The position numbers and the translations under genes are program-made. Positions 12,909-17,403 of a DNA stretch of 17,403 bases are shown here, one piece after another. The notes under the pieces are model-generated. The model saw only the letters and a program-made list of their open reading frames with translations, searched no databases and was not told the DNA's origin. Position 1 is the stretch's first letter, and every line of letters begins with the position of its first letter. Where the stretch lies: NCBI GenBank assembly GCA_023488835.1, contig JAMDCS010000015.1, positions 1-17,403 of the forward strand, given 5' to 3'. The DNA is from Candidatus Bathyarchaeota archaeon. GTDB lineage: Archaea > Thermoproteota > Bathyarchaeia > Bathyarchaeales > UBA233.

Positions 12909-13613
12909 ATGCTGGAAATCGAGAACTTGTCTGCAGCGTATGGCATGGTGCAAATACTCTACGACATTAACTTTAAGGTGGAACAGGGCGAAATCGTCAG
13001 CATCATCGGACCCAACGGCGCTGGAAAAACCACCCTTGTAAAAACAATCATGGGTTTTCTGCATCCAAAGACGGGCTCAATTAAGTTTAAGGGCGAAAAC
13101 ATCGAGAAACTGCCCACCTACGACATAGTCAAAAAAGGGTTAACCATGATTCCTGAGGGCAGAGAAATCTTTCCCCGCATGACCGTTGAAGAAAACCTGC
13201 TTCTGGGCGCTTACACCATAAAGGACAGGGCAAAGGTTAAGGAGATTAAAGAGAAAGTTTTCGATATTTTCCCTGTTTTAAAGAAGAAGGATAAGGCGTT
13301 GGCTCAAACGTTGAGCGGCGGGGAACAGCAGATGCTGGTTATCTGCCGAAGCCTAATGTCCAATCCTCAACTGCTAATCCTCGATGAGCCTTCATTGGGG
13401 CTGGCGCCTATTATTGTGGAGAAAGTCCTCGACACCGTACGAACCATCAACGAGGAAGGCGTAACCGTGCTTTTGGTGGAACAGAACATTCACGAAAGCC
13501 TAAACGTTGCAGACAGAGGCTACGTTCTGGAGGAAGGCAAGATAATCTTGGAAGGAAAAAGTAGGGAACTTTTATCTAATAGTCACATAAAAGAAGTGTA
13601 TCTAGGCCTTTAA
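12909..13613 (+). CDS. ABC transporter ATPase, LivF-like
   Basis: A 234-residue ATP-binding subunit with all core motifs: Walker A GPNGAGKTT (34-42), signature LSGGEQQ (135-141), Walker B LLILDEP (155-161), and the LivF-typical LLVEQN where glutamine replaces the switch histidine. The ending DRGYVLEEGKIILEGKSREL with VYLGL matches LivF. ATG 12909 lies 2 bases after the LivG-like stop, so the pair is translationally linked. In related archaea such ATPase pairs lie beside aryl-CoA ligase and indolepyruvate oxidoreductase genes, suggesting uptake or export of amino acids or aryl acids. The permeases must be elsewhere, if they exist. Confidence 0.93.
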   Translation: MLEIENLSAAYGMVQILYDINFKVEQGEIVSIIGPNGAGKTTLVKTIMGFLHPKTGSIKFKGENIEKLPTYDIVKKGLTMIPEGREIFPRMTVEENLLLGAYTIKDRAKVKEIKEKVFDIFPVLKKKDKALAQTLSGGEQQMLVICRSLMSNPQLLILDEPSLGLAPIIVEKVLDTVRTINEEGVTVLLVEQNIHESLNVADRGYVLEEGKIILEGKSRELLSNSHIKEVYLGL

Positions 13614-13632
13614 CCAGAGAGGGACAAGAAAC

Positions 13633-15075
13633 TTGGCAGATGGCAAATACTGGAACGAAAAAATAGAAACCATGCCTGCGGAAGAATTAAAAAGGTATCA
13701 GCTTCAAAAACTCAGAGAACAAGTCAAACACTGCTATGAAAACAGCAGCTTTTACAGAAAAAAATTCGACAGCATCAGCCTCAAACCCGCAGACATACGT
13801 TCACTTGACGACTTGCAAAAGATTCCATTTACCGTAAAGAGTGATTTGAGGGATAACTACCCGTTCGGTATGGTTGCCACTAAATCCGACGAAATTGTCG
13901 AAATTCACGCTTCGAGTGGAACCACTGGAAACCCAATCATCGGCGCCTACACCAGAAGCGACATGGATATGTGGCAAGAACTCATGGCACGCTCCATCTA
14001 CACCACAGGCGGCAGACGCCAAGACGTCATCCACATCGCCTACGGCTACGGCTTATTCACAGGCGGCTTAGGCTTCCACTATGGCGCCCAAAAAGTCGGA
14101 GCAAAAATCGTTCCAGCAAGCGGCGGCATGACCCAACGCCAAATTAAACTTATGAAAGACTTAGACGTCACCATCCTGGCTTGCACGCCCAGCTTCGCGG
14201 TTTACCTTGCTGAAACTATGGCTCAAGAAGGCGTTGACCCAAGACGGGACCTTAAACTGAGGCTCGGCATGTTCGGCGCTGAACCATGGTCAGATAAAAT
14301 CCGCGAAAGAATTGAAAAAGAAATGGGCATCCAAGCGTTTGATGTTTATGGATTAACTGAGCTTTGCGGTCCAGGCGTCTCCATGGAATGCCCTGAGCAT
14401 AAGGGTCTGCACATTTGGGAAGACCACTTTATCGTGGAAACAATCGACCCTGACACTGGCGAAGTGCTGCCTGCGGGAGAAGAAGGCGAACTCGTTTTCA
14501 CTACTTTAACGAAAACTGGCTTGCCCATGCCGATATACCCGTCACGATATGGATTCTCTTTTGAATGTCATTTTTTAACACATTCTTATCTAACTGCGGG
14601 AGAAGAAGGCGAACTCGTTTTCACTACTTTAACGAAAACTGGCTTGCCCATGCTACGCTACAGGACACGCGACATCTCCAAAGTAGACACCGCCAAATGC
14701 GCATGCGGAAGAACCCACGCTCGAATGCTACGCGTGCACGGAAGATCCGATGACATGCTGATTATTCGTGGAGTAAACGTGTTCCCATCACAAATCGAGT
14801 ACGCCGTAATGTGCTTCTCAGAACTCGCAACCCAGTACCTCATCGTTCTTGACAGGCCAGGAGCCTTGGACACTTTTGTGGTCAAGGTTGAGTTGTCTGA
14901 GCAAGCCGCTAAAAATCCGCAGTTAGATAAGAATGTGTTAAAAAATGACATTCAAAAGAGAATCCATATCGTGACGGGTATATCGGCTGATGTGGAAATT
15001 GTGAAGCCGGGCGAACTTCCACGGACTGAGGGTAAAGCAAAAAGAGTGTTGGATTTGCGTAAGGGCAAAATGTAA
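13633..15075 (+). CDS. paaK: Phenylacetate-CoA ligase (PaaK-like) with a 41-residue internal insertion
   Basis: An AMP-forming ligase that turns aryl acids such as phenylacetate or indoleacetate into their CoA thioesters. Of 480 residues, about 439 would be the normal length. The P-loop-like SSGTTGNP is at 94-101, YGLTE at 239-243, CPEHKGLHIWEDHFI at 253-267, the ribose-contacting RYRTRD at 342-347, the KCACGRTHARM element at 355-365, and the C-terminal PRTEGKAKR with Lys468 as probable catalytic lysine. Between LPM and LRYRTRD sit 41 extra residues: a foreign peptide (PIYPSRYGFSFECHFLTHSY) and a second copy of AGEEGELVFTTLTKTGLPM. The DNA shows how this arose (see the repeats). The insertion keeps the frame but splits a conserved hinge region, so activity is doubtful. 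The start is TTG 13633, with GAGGGA upstream. Confidence 0.93.
   Translation: MADGKYWNEKIETMPAEELKRYQLQKLREQVKHCYENSSFYRKKFDSISLKPADIRSLDDLQKIPFTVKSDLRDNYPFGMVATKSDEIVEIHASSGTTGNPIIGAYTRSDMDMWQELMARSIYTTGGRRQDVIHIAYGYGLFTGGLGFHYGAQKVGAKIVPASGGMTQRQIKLMKDLDVTILACTPSFAVYLAETMAQEGVDPRRDLKLRLGMFGAEPWSDKIRERIEKEMGIQAFDVYGLTELCGPGVSMECPEHKGLHIWEDHFIVETIDPDTGEVLPAGEEGELVFTTLTKTGLPMPIYPSRYGFSFECHFLTHSYLTAGEEGELVFTTLTKTGLPMLRYRTRDISKVDTAKCACGRTHARMLRVHGRSDDMLIIRGVNVFPSQIEYAVMCFSELATQYLIVLDRPGALDTFVVKVELSEQAAKNPQLDKNVLKNDIQKRIHIVTGISADVEIVKPGELPRTEGKAKRVLDLRKGKM
14471..14530 (+). repeat. 60-bp direct repeat in paaK, first copy
   Basis: Identical to 14594-14653, offset 123 bases (41 codons). It encodes the residues around AGEEGELVFTTLTKTGLPM. 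The copies are perfect, including third codon positions, so the duplication is very recent or artificial. Confidence 0.95.
14529..14599. repeat. 71-bp inverted copy inserted in paaK
   Basis: This is the exact reverse complement of 14917-14987 in the same gene. Its ends overlap the two direct-repeat copies by 2 bp (GC at 14529-14530) and 6 bp (CTGCGG at 14594-14599), which look like microhomology junctions. Confidence 0.95.
14594..14653 (+). repeat. 60-bp direct repeat in paaK, second copy
   Basis: Perfect copy of 14471-14530. It leads directly into the conserved LRYRTRDIS, so this copy lies in the native context at its 3' side. Confidence 0.95.
14917..14987. repeat. 71-bp source of the inverted insertion in paaK
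   Basis: Here the sequence encodes normal PaaK C-terminal residues (PQLDKNVLKNDIQKRIHIVT), so this arm is the original and the copy at 14529-14599 the derivative. Confidence 0.93.
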
Positions 15076-15086
15076 AGGACAAACCT

Positions 15087-17279
15087 ATGACTTCCAAGAT
15101 TGCAGCAGGTAAGCCGGGCACCTTTGCCTTGCTTAACGGTGATGAAGCAGTTGCACGCGGGGCAGTGGAAGCCACCGTTAAAGTTGCAGCCTCCTACCCT
15201 GGAACACCTGCCACGGAAATCTTGGAAACCCTTGCAGAAGTCTCAAACGAATTCGGCATTTACGCGGAATGGAGCATTAACGAGATAGTAGCTGCGGAAG
15301 TTGCTGCGGGTGCTTCTATGGCTGGGGTGCGCTCGATTGTTTCTATGAAGCATGTTGGCTTAAACGTTGCCGCGGACGCTGCCATGACTTTGGCTTACAC
15401 GGGCGTTGAAGGCGGCATGGTAATTGCCGTCTGTGATGACCCAGCGTTGCACAGCAGCCAAAACGAGCAGGACACTCGCTATTTTGCTGTTCACTCAAAG
15501 TTGCCGCTGCTGGATGCCGGCAGCCCACAAGAAGCCCACGACATGGCAAAAGAAGCCTTTGAAATCAGCGAAAAACTGCATCTGCCCGTTATTCTGCGTC
15601 TTACCACAAGGGTTGCACATGGGAAAGCAAGAGTAAAACTAGGCAACTTTCAAAGAATCCAGCGGAAAGCCGAGTTCGACAAGAGCAGTTCAAAATGGGT
15701 TATGGTTCCCTCCAATGCTATTCGGCAACACCGTGTTTTGGAGGGCAGGTTGGCGGAGGCAAAACGGCTCGCTGAAAACTCAAAGTTTAACCTTGTTGAG
15801 GATAACGGCTGCGAAATAGGCATAGTCGGAAGCGGAGTAGGCTACTACTATGCGCGGTCAGTGTTGGATACCAAAAAGTTTTCTTGGCTAAAGCTGGGGT
15901 TTGTTCATCCTATCCCAGCGGAAACCGTCAAGGTATTTGCTTCCAAAGTTAAGAAGCTCATAGTTATTGAAGAATTAAGACCATACATCGAGGAAAACCT
16001 TCAGCGACTAAACCTTGAGGTTTCTGGCAAAAGCCATTTAGGCTTGGAAGAAATCGGCGAATTCACGCCCGATAATGTTCGCCAAGCCTTCGCCAAGTTG
16101 GGATTGGCAGCTCAAGCTGAAAAACAGGAGCCGTTAGATTTGCCTCCTCGACCGCCTGCCCTCTGCCCCGGATGCCCCCACAGAGCATTCTACTACGCCT
16201 TAAACATGACCAACCAGCATGTTGACTGTGACAACGAAAAATGTGTGGGCTGTGACATTTGCGAGTACGCATGCTCTTTTGAGAAAGAAAAAGTCTTCAA
16301 CCCACTCAAATCCCGCATACGCTCATTAAGGATTAGCCAAACTTTCAACACGGCAGTAACATGCAAAGCATGCAACAACGCGCCTTGCATCGCTGCCTGC
16401 CCCGAAGACGCCATAACACAGTCAGAGGAAGCTGGAACAATCGCTATTGACGAGCAGAAATGCAAAGGCTGCGACTGGTGCATCGAAGCCTGCGAATACG
16501 GCGCCATAACACTCCATCCCAGCAAGCACAAAGCAATCGTCTGCGACATATGTGGTGGCAACCCAAAATGTATCCCAGCCTGCCCCGAAAGCGCGTTGAC
16601 TTTGACGGGAAAATCAAACGACAAAATCGTTACAGGCGACATCGGCTGCTATACTCTTGGTGTTTTGCCTCCAGTAAGCGCCGTCCAAACTTGCCTTTGC
16701 ATGGGCGCTGGAATTTCTCAAGCTGCAGGAATGATTCATGCTGGAGTCAAAGAAAAAGTTTTTGCGGTTATCGGTGATTCTACCTTTTTCCATGCAGGCA
16801 TGCCGGGGCTGCTAAACATTGTGTATAACAAGGCTAACGTGTGCGTAATCATCATGGATAACAGCGTGGTTGCCATGACCGGGCATCAGCCAACACCAGG
16901 TTCAGGGAAAACCGCCATGGGCACTGACGCTAAAATAATTAGAATCCAAGACATCGCAAGGGGAGTCGGAATAGAAAAAGTTGAAGTTATCGACCCCTTT
17001 GACATCAAAGCCGCTACCGCCGCCATAAGAGAAACATTAGATTACCAAGGTCCATCTGTAATTATCTCCCAAAGACCATGCCCACTCTTAATCGAACGCG
17101 GCAGCCCCCGAGAAGTCAAAGACGAATGCAACGCCTGCGGAGTCTGCGTGAAAGCCTTCGGTTGCCCAGCCATCAGCCTATCAAACCAACGCGCCGAAAT
17201 TGATACAACCCTCTGTAATGGTTGCGGGGTATGCGAAACTGTCTGCCCCTTCGACGCAATAAGGAGAAAAGAGAAATGA
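15087..17279 (+). CDS. iorA: Indolepyruvate:ferredoxin oxidoreductase alpha subunit with an inserted four-cluster ferredoxin domain
   Basis: IorA, with IorB, oxidatively decarboxylates aryl-pyruvates to aryl-acetyl-CoA, passing electrons to ferredoxin through TPP and 4Fe-4S clusters. Its 730 residues are about 100 more than usual. The pyrimidine-binding half has GDEAVARGAVEATVKVAASY (residues 18-37). The TPP half has LCPGCPHR (359-366), GDIGCYTLG (517-525), GDSTFFHAGM (563-572) and the IIMDNSVVAMTG loop. The C-terminus carries two 4Fe-4S motifs (Cys681-684-687-693 and 710-713-716-720). Between CPGCPHR and GDIGCYTLG is an extra domain (about 380-505) with four more motifs: Cys386-389-392-396, 426-429-434-438, 459-462-465-469 and 486-489-495-499. 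Their spacing resembles the electron-transfer subunits of the DmsB/HycB type. It starts 11 bases after paaK, and its stop overlaps the iorB start. Confidence 0.95.
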   Translation: MTSKIAAGKPGTFALLNGDEAVARGAVEATVKVAASYPGTPATEILETLAEVSNEFGIYAEWSINEIVAAEVAAGASMAGVRSIVSMKHVGLNVAADAAMTLAYTGVEGGMVIAVCDDPALHSSQNEQDTRYFAVHSKLPLLDAGSPQEAHDMAKEAFEISEKLHLPVILRLTTRVAHGKARVKLGNFQRIQRKAEFDKSSSKWVMVPSNAIRQHRVLEGRLAEAKRLAENSKFNLVEDNGCEIGIVGSGVGYYYARSVLDTKKFSWLKLGFVHPIPAETVKVFASKVKKLIVIEELRPYIEENLQRLNLEVSGKSHLGLEEIGEFTPDNVRQAFAKLGLAAQAEKQEPLDLPPRPPALCPGCPHRAFYYALNMTNQHVDCDNEKCVGCDICEYACSFEKEKVFNPLKSRIRSLRISQTFNTAVTCKACNNAPCIAACPEDAITQSEEAGTIAIDEQKCKGCDWCIEACEYGAITLHPSKHKAIVCDICGGNPKCIPACPESALTLTGKSNDKIVTGDIGCYTLGVLPPVSAVQTCLCMGAGISQAAGMIHAGVKEKVFAVIGDSTFFHAGMPGLLNIVYNKANVCVIIMDNSVVAMTGHQPTPGSGKTAMGTDAKIIRIQDIARGVGIEKVEVIDPFDIKAATAAIRETLDYQGPSVIISQRPCPLLIERGSPREVKDECNACGVCVKAFGCPAISLSNQRAEIDTTLCNGCGVCETVCPFDAIRRKEK

Positions 17280-17403
17280 ACCTCGACATAGTTTTTAGCG
17301 GCGTCGGCGGACAAGGAGTCGTAGTTTTAAGCGACATTTACTGTGAAGCCGCCATGCTGGATGGCTTTGATGTGGCGAAAGCTGAGATTCATGGAATGGC
17401 AAT
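17276..17403 (+). CDS. iorB: Indolepyruvate:ferredoxin oxidoreductase beta subunit, 5' part only
   Basis: ATG 17276 overlaps the iorA stop as ATGA, with GGAG at 17263-17266 as ribosome binding site. The 42 visible residues (MNLDIVFSGVGGQGVVVLSD, then ...AKAEIHGMA) have the GVGGQG glycine motif and the E-x-H-G-M-A segment typical of the gamma-like 2-oxoacid oxidoreductase domain in IorB. The gene runs off the window. Translational coupling with iorA fits a stable alpha-beta complex. Confidence 0.92.
   Translation, partial: MNLDIVFSGVGGQGVVVLSDIYCEAAMLDGFDVAKAEIHGMA

Noticed and set aside
14909..15175. Minus-strand open frame that encodes the same peptide as the paaK insertion (PIYPSRYGFSFECHFLTHSY)
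   Set aside because: It is the antisense of the paaK 3' end and iorA start. The shared peptide only reflects the 71-bp inverted repeat, not a second gene.

Overview
This window reads as a piece of an archaeal chromosome, most likely from an anaerobic, peptide-using member of the Thermoproteota (a Bathyarchaeia-like lineage is my guess, not proven). The archaeal signs are a TFB general transcription factor, a SUI1/aIF1 initiation factor with its N-terminal Cys motif, TATA boxes about 25 bases before short leaders, GGTG/GAGG ribosome binding sites, many TTG starts and short convergent or divergent gene groups. No phage, insertion sequence or CRISPR array is visible.

Layout. 1-1111: a locus of a three-helix membrane protein and a tandem winged-helix regulator that appears to have been split by a 911-bp inversion between 12-bp inverted repeats (115-126 and 1038-1049). 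Re-inverting it on paper repairs two genes at once. 1118-2478: two minus-strand genes of unknown role, one with a winged-helix-like C-terminus, separated by about 490 bases without a gene. 2790-3353: family I inorganic pyrophosphatase. 3500-3575: tRNA-Gln(UUG). 3890-5489: information-processing block with TFB (preceded by an overlapping 30-codon ORF), a small zinc-ribbon protein and aIF1. 5885-7032: 3-methyladenine DNA glycosylase I and a convergent YkgJ-type cysteine-cluster protein. 7092-8540: a secreted, membrane-anchored beta-helix surface protein. 8615-17403: a metabolic island.

The metabolic island holds an ADP-forming acyl-CoA synthetase fused to a GNAT acetyltransferase (minus), a double ACT-domain protein (minus), and a divergent plus-strand operon of LivG-like ATPase, LivF-like ATPase, phenylacetate-CoA ligase (PaaK), indolepyruvate:ferredoxin oxidoreductase alpha (IorA) and the start of the beta subunit (IorB). 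Together these suggest interconversion of aryl-pyruvates, aryl-acetyl-CoA and free aryl acids: either fermentation of aromatic amino acids with ATP gain through the synthetase, or recapture of aryl acids for amino acid synthesis through PaaK and IorAB. The ACT protein could sense an amino acid.

Three things stand out: (1) the inversion that splits and can re-form a regulator and a lysine-rich small protein; (2) an in-frame 123-bp templated insertion in paaK, made of a 60-bp direct duplication plus a 71-bp inverted copy of DNA from about 390 bp downstream; (3) an IorA with an extra domain of about 130 residues carrying four 4Fe-4S-type cysteine motifs, inserted inside the TPP-binding half. The first two may be real rearrangements or assembly/amplification artefacts; raw reads would decide.
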